Positions 7,489-16,225 of a stretch of 34,336 nucleotides of DNA are shown here, piece by piece (within the stretch, counting starts at the first letter, position 1; each line of letters opens with the position of its first letter). The translations under genes were made by a program, and so were the position numbers. This stretch comes from Mycobacterium sp. NAZ190054 (GTDB taxonomy: Bacteria > Actinomycetota > Actinomycetes > Mycobacteriales > Mycobacteriaceae): assembly GCF_001545925.1 (NCBI RefSeq), contig NZ_LMVQ01000201.1, positions 1-34,336 on the forward strand, in the 5' to 3' direction. A model generated the notes under the pieces. That model ran no database searches, was not told where the DNA came from, and was given only the letters and a program-made list of their open reading frames with translations.

Positions 7489-8454
7489 ATGCGAACTCTA
7501 GTGACCGGTGCCGCCGGCTTCGTCGGCTCCACCCTGGTCGACCGGCTCCTGTCCGAAGGTCACCAGGTGATCGGGATCGACAACTTCAGGACCGGCAGCG
7601 TGGCGAACCTCCAGAACGCGATCCAGTGCGGCGAGGCCGGCCACGGCCACTTCAAACTCATCAACCTCGACATCCAGGCGCCGGAACTGATCGGCATCGT
7701 GGCCGGAGTGAACCCGGCGATCATCTTCCACCTCGCCGCCCATGTCGATTCCGAGGCGTCGGTGACCGATCCGCACTTCGACGCCCGCACCAACATCCTC
7801 GGCACGCTCAACCTGTGTGAGGCCAGCCGATCGGCCGGCGTCCGCAGAATCGTCTACGCCACCACACAGGCGGATGCCGAAGCCGACGCGGCGTCACCGC
7901 ATGCGGTGGCCAAGCTGGCCGGCGAGATGTATCTGCGCGCCTACGCGGCGATGTACGGCCTGACCCCGATATGCCTCGCGGTCGGCAGTGTCTACGGCCC
8001 CCGCCAGAGCCCCTGCGGCCCAGGCCATGTGGTCGAAGACCTGGCGGCCGCGATGATGACCGGGCGCCCGTTCAGCGTTCCGGCGGACAGCGCGCATGCG
8101 CGTGACTTCGTCTACGTCGACGACGTCGTCGACGCGTTGATGCATGCCGCGTGCGCAGCCGACCTCGCCGACGGAACGTACGGCGTCGGTACCGGAAAGC
8201 GCACGACGCTCGTCGAGCTGCACTCCCTGCTCGCGGCGGTGCTCGACGAATCCTCACTGCCGGAGACCATCGCGCCCTCCGTGGACGGCGACCCGGCGAC
8301 AGGGGATTGCGACGGCCCCGCGGCACTGCCCGGGTGGACGGCCGGCGTCGACCTCGCCGCCGGGCTCGCTCTCACGATCGGCCGGCTACGGGCCGCGTCA
8401 GAGCCTGAACCGGCGTCGGGGCGGGACCGCCGCACCGTCGAGATGGCGGGTTAG
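7489..8454 (+). CDS. GalE-like epimerase paralogue lacking the catalytic Tyr
   Basis: 321 residues from ATG 7489, chosen because MRTLVTGAAGFVGS begins the NAD-binding fold at once and a GAGGGG ribosome site lies just upstream. It is an extended short-chain dehydrogenase with GAAGFVGS, IDNFRTG, LAAHVDSEASV and DFVYVDDVVDA, very close to the intact epimerase at 10108-11094. The catalytic YxxxK is changed: the site reads SPHAVAK, with His138 in place of Tyr and Lys142 retained. The usual S/T-rich strand before it reads ATTQADAEADA instead of AASGGSRYG. It is probably inactive as a standard epimerase and may be a partner, regulator or altered enzyme. The frame is intact and codon use is normal, so it is not an obvious pseudogene. 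Confidence 0.88.
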   Translation: MRTLVTGAAGFVGSTLVDRLLSEGHQVIGIDNFRTGSVANLQNAIQCGEAGHGHFKLINLDIQAPELIGIVAGVNPAIIFHLAAHVDSEASVTDPHFDARTNILGTLNLCEASRSAGVRRIVYATTQADAEADAASPHAVAKLAGEMYLRAYAAMYGLTPICLAVGSVYGPRQSPCGPGHVVEDLAAAMMTGRPFSVPADSAHARDFVYVDDVVDALMHAACAADLADGTYGVGTGKRTTLVELHSLLAAVLDESSLPETIAPSVDGDPATGDCDGPAALPGWTAGVDLAAGLALTIGRLRAASEPEPASGRDRRTVEMAG

Positions 8455-8456
8455 TG

Positions 8457-10037
8457 ATGGCGAATCCGGAGGTGGTCAGCCGTGGTCGCAGCAGGCGTGC
8501 GATCGCGTCGGCGGTGCGTGCCAGGGAGTCGCTGATCGCCGAACCCGCGGCGCGGGTTGCCACCGTCGGCGATGAGAAATCCGTCGACCGCCTGCCGGTC
8601 GCGGTGCTCGACCGCATGCGGTGGCAACGGCAGTACGCCGCACGCCTGACGGTGGCCGACAGCGTCGTGGTCGTCGCGGCGGTGGTGCTCGCGCAGTTCG
8701 TCCGGTACGGCACCATCCTCGCCTGGCCTGCCTATGAAATCCTGTACGTCACAGTCTCATCGATCCTCATCGCAGCGTTGTGGCTGATGGCGCTGGCGGC
8801 GTTCCACACCAGGGCGTCGACGATCATCGGTGCCGGGATCGAGGAGTACCGGCGGGTCGCCGCCGCGTCGTTCACCACGTTCGGCGCGCTGGCGATGGCC
8901 GAGCTTCTCGTCAAGCTCGAGATGTCGCGCGGCTACCTCGCGGTGGCCCTTCCGGCCGGCACGATCGGCCTACTGCTGAGCAGATGGCTGAGCCGCAAGC
9001 GCGTCGCGGCCCTGCGGGCCGAGGGGAGCTGCCGGACCGCGGTGCTGGCGATCGGCGATCACGCCGCCGTGGCGCATCTGGTGGCCGAGTTGACGACCGA
9101 ACCGACGGACGGATACGACGTGGTGGGCGTGTGCATTCCCGGTCTGGATGCCCCCAGCGGTGAACACCTGACCGTCGCCGGCCGGCAGGTTCCGATCGTC
9201 GGTGGCGAAAACCATGCGTTGCAGGCGATCCGGACCTACGGCGCGGACACTGTCGCACTGGCGGGGACGGGACACCTCGGTGTGCAACGACTTCGTAGGC
9301 TGATCTGGGAACTGGAGCCGATGGGCGTCGACCTCATGGTCTCACCGGGGGTCGTCGATGTGGCGCTGTCCCGGCTGGTGATGCGTCCCATCTCGAACCT
9401 GCCGCTGTTGCAGATCGAGAAGCCGCAGTATCGCGGGGCGAAACGCTTCCAGAAGCGGGCCTTCGACTTCTGCTTCGCGCTGGCCGCCCTCACAGTGACT
9501 TCGCCGATCCTGATCGTCTCGGCGATTCTGATCAAGCTCACCAGCAGAGGGCCGGTGTTCTACTGCTCGGAGCGCATCGGTATCGACGGGCGGCCCTTCT
9601 CGATGCTGAAGTTGCGCAGCATGGTCGAGGACGCCGACCAACAGTTCGAAAGCCTGATGGCGAAGAACGAAAGTGACGGGCTGCTTTTCAAGATCCGGGA
9701 CGATCCTCGGGTCACGCCGGTAGGCCGGCTGTTGCGCCGGTTCAGCATCGACGAACTGCCTCAGTTCATCAATGTGCTGCGCCAGGAGATGAGCGTCGTC
9801 GGGCCTCGTCCGCCACTACGTCGCGAGGTCGAAGCCTATGACGGCGACGTGCTGCGGCGGCTCCTGGTCAAGCCCGGCATCACCGGCCTGTGGCAGGTTA
9901 GCGGCCGGTCGGATCTGTCGTGGGACAAGGCGGTCCGCCTCGACCTGTCCTATGTCGACAACTGGTCCATGGTGGGCGACATCTTGATCATCGCCAAGAC
10001 ACTGCGTGCGGTTCTGTTGCGGAACGGCGCCTACTGA
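8457..10037 (+). CDS. Initiating phosphoglycosyltransferase (WbaP/WcaJ-like)
   Basis: 526 residues from ATG 8457; GTG 8454 directly before it is equally possible. The N-terminal half has a cytosolic leader, four membrane segments (about residues 60-180) and a nucleotide-binding-like domain. The C-terminal third is the bacterial sugar transferase domain: a membrane helix (CFALAALTVTSPILIVSAIL), GPVFYCSERIG, MLKLRSM, the acidic pair in IDELPQF, VVGPRPPLRREVE and KPGITGLWQVSGRSDLSWD. The family transfers a sugar-1-phosphate (often glucose or galactose) from UDP-sugar to a polyprenyl phosphate on the cytosolic face, committing precursors to a repeat unit. It lies between the two GalE-like genes, which suggests that UDP-Gal or UDP-Glc is the donor. 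Confidence 0.94.
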   Translation: MANPEVVSRGRSRRAIASAVRARESLIAEPAARVATVGDEKSVDRLPVAVLDRMRWQRQYAARLTVADSVVVVAAVVLAQFVRYGTILAWPAYEILYVTVSSILIAALWLMALAAFHTRASTIIGAGIEEYRRVAAASFTTFGALAMAELLVKLEMSRGYLAVALPAGTIGLLLSRWLSRKRVAALRAEGSCRTAVLAIGDHAAVAHLVAELTTEPTDGYDVVGVCIPGLDAPSGEHLTVAGRQVPIVGGENHALQAIRTYGADTVALAGTGHLGVQRLRRLIWELEPMGVDLMVSPGVVDVALSRLVMRPISNLPLLQIEKPQYRGAKRFQKRAFDFCFALAALTVTSPILIVSAILIKLTSRGPVFYCSERIGIDGRPFSMLKLRSMVEDADQQFESLMAKNESDGLLFKIRDDPRVTPVGRLLRRFSIDELPQFINVLRQEMSVVGPRPPLRREVEAYDGDVLRRLLVKPGITGLWQVSGRSDLSWDKAVRLDLSYVDNWSMVGDILIIAKTLRAVLLRNGAY

Positions 10038-10063
10038 GGGGGACGCAGTGCCTGTTGCACTGC
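10036..10063 (+). promoter_or_regulatory. Ribosome site and 7-bp hairpin over an alternative GTG start
   Basis: GAGGGGGA (10036-10043) overlaps the stop of the phosphoglycosyltransferase and lies 5 bases before an in-frame GTG (10048). Over this GTG sits a perfect inverted repeat: GCAGTGC (10045-10051), loop CTGTT, GCACTGC (10057-10063). This 70-bp gap is the longest break between coding regions in the assembly operon. The hairpin could sequester the GTG start, mark an RNA-processing point or set the stoichiometry between neighbouring genes. The repeat is directly visible; its function is inferred. Confidence 0.45.
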
Positions 10064-10107
10064 AACGGCGAAAGCCAAATCTATTGAGGGATAGCGAGAT
10101 CAAAGTG

Positions 10108-11094
10108 ATGATGAGAGCAATTGTCACCGGCGCAGCCGGTTTCATCGGGTCAACGTTGGTCGACCGGCTTCTGGTCGAGGGCCACCAGGTGGTGGGGATC
10201 GACAATCTGAGCACGGGTCTGGTCACCAATCTCGAACATGCCAGCCGGCGCTACGGGCCCAGCGGACGGTTCGTCTTCACCAGGGTCGACGTCCGGGCGT
10301 CCGCGCTGAACGACATCGTGGCCGCGACGCGACCCGACGTCGTCTACCACCTCGCCGCGCAGGTCGACCTGCGGGCGTCGGTCACCGATCCCCAGCATGA
10401 CGCCAGCTGCAACGTGCTCGGCACGATCAATGTTCTGGAGGCCTGTCGGCTGGCGGGCGTGCGCAGGATCGTGTATGCGGCGTCGGGGGGTTCGCGGTAC
10501 GGCGCACCGGTCAGGCTCCCGGTGACCGAGAGCACCGCCCCGAATCCGCTGTCACCCTATGCCGCAGCGAAATACGCCGGCGAGGTCTACCTCAACGCGT
10601 ACGCGGACATGTACGGCATGGTCCCGATCAGCCTCGGGCTGGCCAATGTCTACGGGCCGCGGCAGAACCCACACGGAGAAGCCGGCGTGATCGCCGTCTT
10701 CAGCAGCAGACTGCTCACGGGCCGGCCGGTCACCGTGTTCGGAGATGGGACGGCGAGCCGCGACTACGTGTACGTCGACGACGTCGTCGACGCTTTCGTG
10801 CGCGCCGGCCGGGTGCAGTCGGCTGCTCCCGGGATCTACAACATCGGCACCGGGCAGCAGACCACCACCAACGAGGTGCACCGGCTGATCGCCGAGGCAC
10901 TCGGTGGGACACCGCCACCGTGCTATTCACCGGCCAGGACCGGGGAGGTGCAGGCGATCGCGCTGGACGTGACGAAGGCCCGCAGCCATTTCGGGTGGGC
11001 GCCGTCCGTCGACGTCGAACGGGGGATCAAGCACACGATCCACTGGTTGCGCGGCGCTCTGGAGCCCGAACCGGTCGCCCTGGCGGACGCGTGA
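10108..11094 (+). CDS. galE: UDP-glucose 4-epimerase-like enzyme
   Basis: 328 residues from ATG 10108, giving MMRAIVTGAAGFIGS at the N-terminus as is normal for the family. An in-frame GTG at 10048 has a better ribosome site and would add 20 residues. It is an extended short-chain dehydrogenase: GAAGFIGS, IDNLSTG, LAAQVDLRASV, AASGGSRYG, the catalytic SPYAAAKYAGE with intact YxxxK, NVYGPRQNPHGEAGV, FGDGTASRDYVYVDDVVDA and NIGTG. It closely resembles the mycobacterial GalE1 sequence as I remember it. It would interconvert UDP-glucose and UDP-galactose (or the N-acetyl forms) for the glycosyltransferases. It differs from the neighbouring paralogue in keeping the catalytic Tyr. The exact nucleotide sugar is not determinable here. 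Confidence 0.9.
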   Translation: MMRAIVTGAAGFIGSTLVDRLLVEGHQVVGIDNLSTGLVTNLEHASRRYGPSGRFVFTRVDVRASALNDIVAATRPDVVYHLAAQVDLRASVTDPQHDASCNVLGTINVLEACRLAGVRRIVYAASGGSRYGAPVRLPVTESTAPNPLSPYAAAKYAGEVYLNAYADMYGMVPISLGLANVYGPRQNPHGEAGVIAVFSSRLLTGRPVTVFGDGTASRDYVYVDDVVDAFVRAGRVQSAAPGIYNIGTGQQTTTNEVHRLIAEALGGTPPPCYSPARTGEVQAIALDVTKARSHFGWAPSVDVERGIKHTIHWLRGALEPEPVALADA

Positions 11095-12515
11095 TGAATG
11101 CCCAGATGGCGCGACACATCGAACAGATCCGGCGCCGGTGGTGGGTGGTGCTGTCGGTGGTCGCCGTCACCGTCCTTGCCACCGCGGTGCATTCCGCGGA
11201 CGCCGACGCCACCTACGTCGGCAAGTCGCTGCTCGTACAGTCCTCCCCGGAACGAACGCCCGAGCAGGACGCCACCATGGCCGTCGGGTACGCGACGCTG
11301 TTCAACGAACCGGTCACGATAGGCCGGCTGAGGGAGAGAACGCAGGTCCCCGAGGGTGTCTCGTTCGAGGCCCGGACCGTCGCGGCCAGTCCGATCCTGA
11401 CGATCGAGGCGACCGCGGAGGACCCGGAGGTCGCCCAGACCGCGGCACAGCAGATGGCGGCGGCCTTCCGCGACGACATCAACTCCGTCCGGAACGCCGG
11501 ATTCGCCAAGGAGATCGAAGGCGTGGAGCGCCAGCTTCAGACCCTCAAGTCGCAGCGGGAGCCCGACGGCAGCATGAATCCGCTGGTTCCGGTCGTCCAG
11601 GAGCGGCTGGACGACATGCGCGCCGACGCGACCGACCAACTCCGCGATCTGCAGCTGCGAGCCGGCGTCACCAAGATGGAGCCCCAGTTCGCGCTGCAGG
11701 TCGCCACCGGCGCCGTCGGGGGTCTGTTCCTCGGAGCGCTCGCCGCGCTGGGCCTCGCAGCGATGTCGCCGCGCCTGATGAATGCCCGCGACCTGTTGCA
11801 CAAGACCGGCGTCGAACCGCTGATCGAGGTGCCCCGGGCCGGCTCCATCAGAGGAAACAGATTGCGCGAGGACAGGTTACGGATGCTGGCGAACTACATC
11901 AGCCTGCAGGATCTGCCGAGGTCGGCGGTCATCGCGCTGACCGATTGCCGCGGTGCGCGGGGAGCGCAGGACCTGGCCGAAGACCTCGCCAGGTTGTCCG
12001 CGCAGCAGGGACGCCGAACGGTACTCGTGTACGCGAACAACAGCACGTCGCCGCCATCCGGGTATCCCGGCTTCAACAATGTGCTGACCGATCGCAGTCT
12101 GGTGGACAGCGCGCTGACGGATTCCGCCGTGGACTCGCTGAAGATCCTGCCGGCGGGGCCCGTGATCGCCGACCGGTATCCGCTGTTGAGCCGCGAACGC
12201 ATCGATACGGTGTTGGACGAACTACGGGTCGGCACCGACATCGTCGTCGTGGTCGCCCCACCGGTCACCGACTCCATCGATTCCCACCCGGTCTGCGCCG
12301 CTGCGGATCTCACCATCCTCGTGGTCGGCAAGCGGGTGTCGCGGTCCGGCGACGTGGCGGCAGCAGCCGAGGCCCTCACAAAGGCCCACGCGGTTCTGCT
12401 GGGCGCCGTGCTGGTCGACGGAAAGAAGCGCAGAAGCGCTGAATCACAGGTGATGCTGGCGCAACGCGCCAACGGGGCTGTGGAGCGGCCGACCCTGCTG
12501 GATCGGCAACGATGA
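11094..12515 (+). CDS. Wzz-type chain-length protein fused to a degenerate tyrosine-kinase-like domain
   Basis: 473 residues from ATG 11094, one base into the previous stop; GTG 11091 is the alternative. Membrane helix 1 is at about residues 16-33 (WWVVLSVVAVTVLATAVH) and helix 2 at about 199-224, with the Wzz periplasmic domain between. The C-terminal half aligns with the P-loop domain of actinobacterial Wzc/CpsD proteins (FNNVLTDRSL, LKILPAGP, CAAADLTILVVG), but the nucleotide site is gone. Walker A reads TDCRGARG (283-290) with no GK[ST], the Walker A' region reads VLVYANN, and Walker B reads DIVVVVAPP. No Tyr cluster ends the protein. It would control polymer length in the membrane without kinase activity. 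Confidence 0.88.
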   Translation: MNAQMARHIEQIRRRWWVVLSVVAVTVLATAVHSADADATYVGKSLLVQSSPERTPEQDATMAVGYATLFNEPVTIGRLRERTQVPEGVSFEARTVAASPILTIEATAEDPEVAQTAAQQMAAAFRDDINSVRNAGFAKEIEGVERQLQTLKSQREPDGSMNPLVPVVQERLDDMRADATDQLRDLQLRAGVTKMEPQFALQVATGAVGGLFLGALAALGLAAMSPRLMNARDLLHKTGVEPLIEVPRAGSIRGNRLREDRLRMLANYISLQDLPRSAVIALTDCRGARGAQDLAEDLARLSAQQGRRTVLVYANNSTSPPSGYPGFNNVLTDRSLVDSALTDSAVDSLKILPAGPVIADRYPLLSRERIDTVLDELRVGTDIVVVVAPPVTDSIDSHPVCAAADLTILVVGKRVSRSGDVAAAAEALTKAHAVLLGAVLVDGKKRRSAESQVMLAQRANGAVERPTLLDRQR

Positions 12516-14017
12516 GCGGTCTGTACGAGGCGACGCACACGGCCACCCGGATTCACCGGGTGCCGGCACTCCTTGCCGCCGTCGTCGTCGCCGCGTTCAG
12601 TGCCGCCGCTGTCGTCGCGGCGTTGTTCCTGCCGACCGATCCGGGGCAGACGCTGATCGTGGCGACGGCCGCGGTGGCGATGGGGGTGTGCGCGCTGAAG
12701 AATCCCGCCTTCGCCGTGACGGTGATGACCGTGACGCTGTTTCTGCGGACTCCGCTGGCTTCGGGGAGCGCACTGCCCGTCGAGCTGTGGTTGGTGGTCT
12801 TCGCGGTGCTGGCGGTCGCCACCGTGCTGTGGATCGACCGCACCGACGACCGGGTCCGCGGAGTCGGCCCGGTCGAATGGTCAATGGCCCTGTTCCTGCT
12901 GTGGAACGTCTACTCGATGGTCTCGCCGCACAAATACCCCGCGATCGACACGGTCAACGGTGGTCCCCTGCCGGTCGCCCGGTTCGTCGTGGTGGCGACG
13001 ATGATCCCGTTCGCGCTGTACCTGGTCGGCCGCTACACCTTCGACCGTCCGGCCGCGGTTCGCGCGCTGATGTGGACCATCCTGATCCTGGCGACCTACT
13101 CCGCGGCGGTGAGCATCATGCCCTTCGCCGGGCTGGGCGGCTGGGTGTGGCCCAGGTACATCGTGACCGATCCCGCATGGGACGGTCGGGCTGTCGGCAT
13201 CTTCAACCAGCCGGTGGTCAACGGGATGGTCCTCACGCTGGGCTTCGCGATCTCGATGCTGTTCCTGAGCCGCAGAGACGAACCCGCATGGCGGAGATGG
13301 ACGGCGGTCGTGATCGCCGCTGCGTGCGGGGTCGGCATCTATCTCACCTACACCCGTGCGGTCTGGCTCAGCGCCCTGCTCGTGCTCATCCTCGGGGCAC
13401 TGCTGGCCAAGGGATTTCGCAGCGGATTCATCGTGGCCCTGGGTCTGGTGGTGACCGCGGTCCTGGTGAACTGGTCCACGTTCACCAGCAGCGACCGCCG
13501 GGCCGGCGGCGTGGCTTCGGAGAGCGAGATCCAGTCGCGGCTCAACGACATCGAGACGGCGCTGTGGGCCCGAAGCCAGAAACCGTTGGAAGGCTGGGGA
13601 ATCGGCAGGTTTCCGGCCGTCAACACCTACCACCACCAACAGTGGTCCCCCGAGGTGCCCTGGATCGGCGGCTACGGCGAGGTCGCGCACACGAACGAGA
13701 TGGGGCTGCTCGCCGAGCTGGGCGGCATCGGCCTCGCACTGTGGCTCTGTGTGCTGATGTTCATCATTCTCCGGTTGCGCACCGCCTATCGCAGGCTGCC
13801 GGATCACGACCTGTGCGGGCGTCCGTTCGTGGTCATCGCGATCATGGCCATCGCCGTCCTGATCTGCACCGGCTTGACCGTCGACCTCCGGTATTTCGAT
13901 TTTCCGACGGCCACCACGTTCTTGCTCGTCGGGATCGCGGTCGGGTGGTCGGAACGAATCCCGGACACAGGCGCGGCCGCGGCCGGCGCCGCGGAACGGG
14001 AGCCGCACCATGGCTGA
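12512..14017 (+). CDS. Wzy/O-antigen ligase-family polymerase
   Basis: 501 residues with about eleven to twelve predicted membrane helices. The family signature is in the second half: YTRAVWLSALLVL, then a large extracytoplasmic loop with GWGIGRFPAVNTYHHQQW and AHTNEMGLLAELGGIGLALWL, which matches the GxGxF...H..N...LAELG pattern of O-antigen ligase/polymerase proteins. Such proteins join prenyl-linked repeat units (Wzy) or transfer polymer to an acceptor (WaaL) outside the cytoplasmic membrane. Next to a Wzz-like gene, with a flippase further down, the Wzy role is more likely. The ATG at 12512 overlaps the previous stop by ATGA, and the 3' end overlaps the next gene by 8 bp. Confidence 0.88.
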   Translation: MSGLYEATHTATRIHRVPALLAAVVVAAFSAAAVVAALFLPTDPGQTLIVATAAVAMGVCALKNPAFAVTVMTVTLFLRTPLASGSALPVELWLVVFAVLAVATVLWIDRTDDRVRGVGPVEWSMALFLLWNVYSMVSPHKYPAIDTVNGGPLPVARFVVVATMIPFALYLVGRYTFDRPAAVRALMWTILILATYSAAVSIMPFAGLGGWVWPRYIVTDPAWDGRAVGIFNQPVVNGMVLTLGFAISMLFLSRRDEPAWRRWTAVVIAAACGVGIYLTYTRAVWLSALLVLILGALLAKGFRSGFIVALGLVVTAVLVNWSTFTSSDRRAGGVASESEIQSRLNDIETALWARSQKPLEGWGIGRFPAVNTYHHQQWSPEVPWIGGYGEVAHTNEMGLLAELGGIGLALWLCVLMFIILRLRTAYRRLPDHDLCGRPFVVIAIMAIAVLICTGLTVDLRYFDFPTATTFLLVGIAVGWSERIPDTGAAAAGAAEREPHHG

Positions 14018-15077
14018 ACAGCGGGCACTGTGGGTGTCCACCAGCACGCGGACACGCGGCGGCATCGCGTCCTACGTCCGGGCCATGCGGCAGACCCCGC
14101 TCTGGGAGGACTGGAACATCCGCCACGTCACCACACACCGGGACGGCAGCGCTGCGGTGAAAATCGCGGTGTTCGCGCTCGGCGCACTGCAATTCGTCGT
14201 CGAGCTGATCCGATTCCGCCCCGACGTGATACATCTGCACGCCAGCACCCGGGGCAGCTTCGTCCGCAAGGCGATCCTGTTCTGGATCAACCGCATCGTC
14301 GGTACGCCGGTCGTCCTGCACATGCACGGGTCGGGCTTCCCGGAGGACTACGAGCGGTCGCCGCGCGCGGTCCGGGCACTGACCCGTGCGACGTTACGCC
14401 GGGCCGGCGCGTTCGTCGCGCTCGGCCAGGTGTGGGCCGACCGGATGCGGGAGATCACGCCGGATGCACGAATCCTCGCGATCCCCAACGGTGTCCGGCT
14501 GGCACCACGCACAGCCCAACCGTCGGGTGAACCGGTCACCGTGGTGTTCCTGGGCCGGATCGGCGATCACAAGGGCACGTTCAGGCTGCTCGACGCGTGG
14601 GCGAAGCTGGTCTGCGAGCCGGGATTCGCCGATTCGGCGACCCTGACGATCGCCGGTGACGGCGAGGTGGCCCGCGCACGGGAGTACGTCCGCGAGCTGT
14701 GCCTGCAGGACACGGTGACGGTGCACGGCTGGCTCTCCGAGGAGGAGGTCGGTGACCTGCTGGGCCACGCACACGTCCTGGTGCTGCCGTCGCGTAACGA
14801 AGGGCAACCGATGGCCGTACTCGAGGCGATGGCGCGTGGCCTGTGCGTGATCGCCGGCAACGTCGGTGGGTTACCGGAGATGCTCGGCTCCGACGGCGGG
14901 ATCCTCATCCCGCCGGACGACGCCGAGGCCATCGCCGCCGCGCTGCTGCCGGTGGTGCACGACGGCGAGTTGCGCACCCGATACGGAGCCGCGGCCCACG
15001 CCAGGGTCCGGGACCAGTTCGACACCCGAGCCGTCGCGCGCCGGCTCGACGCGCTCTACCGGGAGGTGTGCGCATGA
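14010..15077 (+). CDS. GT4-family glycosyltransferase
   Basis: 355 residues with a GT-B fold. The N-terminal Rossmann domain starts ALWVSTSTRTRGGIASYVRA, and VVLHMHGSGFPEDY lines the acceptor cleft. The linker AIPNGV leads to the donor domain (VVFLGRIGDHKG, LTIAGDGE, VTVHGWLSEEEV) and the E-x7-E donor motif LPSRNEGQPMAVLEAMARG. It is cytosolic or peripheral and would add a sugar to the prenyl-linked repeat unit, probably with retention of configuration. It overlaps the polymerase gene by 8 bp and the next glycosyltransferase by ATGA. Sugar and linkage cannot be read from sequence. The family is firm. Confidence 0.92.
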   Translation: MAEQRALWVSTSTRTRGGIASYVRAMRQTPLWEDWNIRHVTTHRDGSAAVKIAVFALGALQFVVELIRFRPDVIHLHASTRGSFVRKAILFWINRIVGTPVVLHMHGSGFPEDYERSPRAVRALTRATLRRAGAFVALGQVWADRMREITPDARILAIPNGVRLAPRTAQPSGEPVTVVFLGRIGDHKGTFRLLDAWAKLVCEPGFADSATLTIAGDGEVARAREYVRELCLQDTVTVHGWLSEEEVGDLLGHAHVLVLPSRNEGQPMAVLEAMARGLCVIAGNVGGLPEMLGSDGGILIPPDDAEAIAAALLPVVHDGELRTRYGAAAHARVRDQFDTRAVARRLDALYREVCA

Positions 15078-16225
15078 CCGGGCGCCCGATCAAGGTCGCG
15101 TTCGTCGTCCCGCTTCTGAAGGCCGGCGGCGCCGAGCGGCACCTGACCACCCTGCTGCCTCGGATGGATCCCACGCGGTTCCGCCCGTCGGTCGTGTGCA
15201 TCGGCGGGGAGGGAGACATGTTCGCCGACCTGCGTGCCAGTGGGGTTCCGGCGATGGCGCTGAACATGAGCAAGTGGCAGATCCCGGGCGCACTGCGCGA
15301 ACTCGTCGCGATCTTCCGCCGTGAACAGACCGACGTGGTGGTGGTGTCGGGCTACAACGCCGAGACCCTCGGCCGTGTCGCGGCCCGGATCGCCGGTGTC
15401 GGGCACACCGTCATGTGGGTGCACAACGCGAGTGAGATCACTCCCCGCGACATGGTCCACCGCCTGGTGGACCGCGGACTGACCCGTTGGACGAGTGGCT
15501 ATTTCGGTGTCGCGAACGTTCAGCGCCGGTTCCTGGTGCACGACCGCGGCTACCCGGCCGACCGGATCCGCATCATCCACAACGGCGTGGACCCCGCATT
15601 GTTCGACGGCGCGACCGACCGCAGGGTCCTCGCCGAGTTCGGGATCGCTGCGGGCGCTCCGGTGGTGGGCATCCTCGGGTCGCTGCGCCCGGAGAAGGAC
15701 CACGCCACCTTTCTGCGGGCCGCCCGGCTCGTGATCGACGAGATGCCCGACGCCAGGTTCCTCGTCGTCGGGGACGGACAATGCCGGCACGTCCTTGAGA
15801 TGCTCTGCGACACACTGGGAATCACAGCCCAGGTGCACTTCGCCGGCGCACGGTCCGACATCGGCCGCATCCTGTGCGCGGTCGACGTCTTCGCGCTGAC
15901 CTCGACCACCGAATGCCTCCCGATGGCGCTGCTCGAGGCGATGGCCTGCGCCCGGCCCGCGGTGTGCACCGCCGTCGGCGGTGTCACCGAGGTGGTCCGG
16001 GAAGGAACGACCGGATTCCTGGTACCGCCGGCGGATCCCGCACAACTGGCGGACCGTCTGGTCCGGTTGCTGGCGGATCCGCCTGCCGCACGCCGCATGG
16101 GGCGCGCCGGCCGCCGGCGCGTCGAGGCCGAGTTCGGTCTCGATCGCAGCGTGGAAGCGGCCCAGAGCGCGATCGAGGACCTGGTCACCTCTCAGCACGC
16201 CCGAATGGACGGAGTCAACGCATGA
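15074..16225 (+). CDS. GT4-family glycosyltransferase
   Basis: 383 residues from ATG 15074, which overlaps the preceding stop by ATGA; an upstream in-frame extension is only a shadow of the previous gene. It begins IKVAFVVPLLKAGGAERHL, the Gly-rich nucleotide-sugar loop of GT4 enzymes with the GGAE motif. IIHNGVD forms the domain linker, followed by GILGSLRPEKDH, VVGDGQ, VHFAGARSDI and the E-x7-E motif STTECLPMALLEAMACARP, then GFLVPPADP. It would act on the cytosolic face on the lipid-linked oligosaccharide. It is one of five GT4 genes in the window, which implies a repeat unit of about five to six sugars including the initiating residue. Confidence 0.92.
   Translation: MTGRPIKVAFVVPLLKAGGAERHLTTLLPRMDPTRFRPSVVCIGGEGDMFADLRASGVPAMALNMSKWQIPGALRELVAIFRREQTDVVVVSGYNAETLGRVAARIAGVGHTVMWVHNASEITPRDMVHRLVDRGLTRWTSGYFGVANVQRRFLVHDRGYPADRIRIIHNGVDPALFDGATDRRVLAEFGIAAGAPVVGILGSLRPEKDHATFLRAARLVIDEMPDARFLVVGDGQCRHVLEMLCDTLGITAQVHFAGARSDIGRILCAVDVFALTSTTECLPMALLEAMACARPAVCTAVGGVTEVVREGTTGFLVPPADPAQLADRLVRLLADPPAARRMGRAGRRRVEAEFGLDRSVEAAQSAIEDLVTSQHARMDGVNA

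Noticed and set aside
8115-8134. A perfect 20-bp palindrome, identical to one at 10773-10792.
   Set aside because: Both encode the conserved VDDVVD motif of the two epimerase paralogues; homology and GC-rich codon choice explain them, so no regulatory site is needed.
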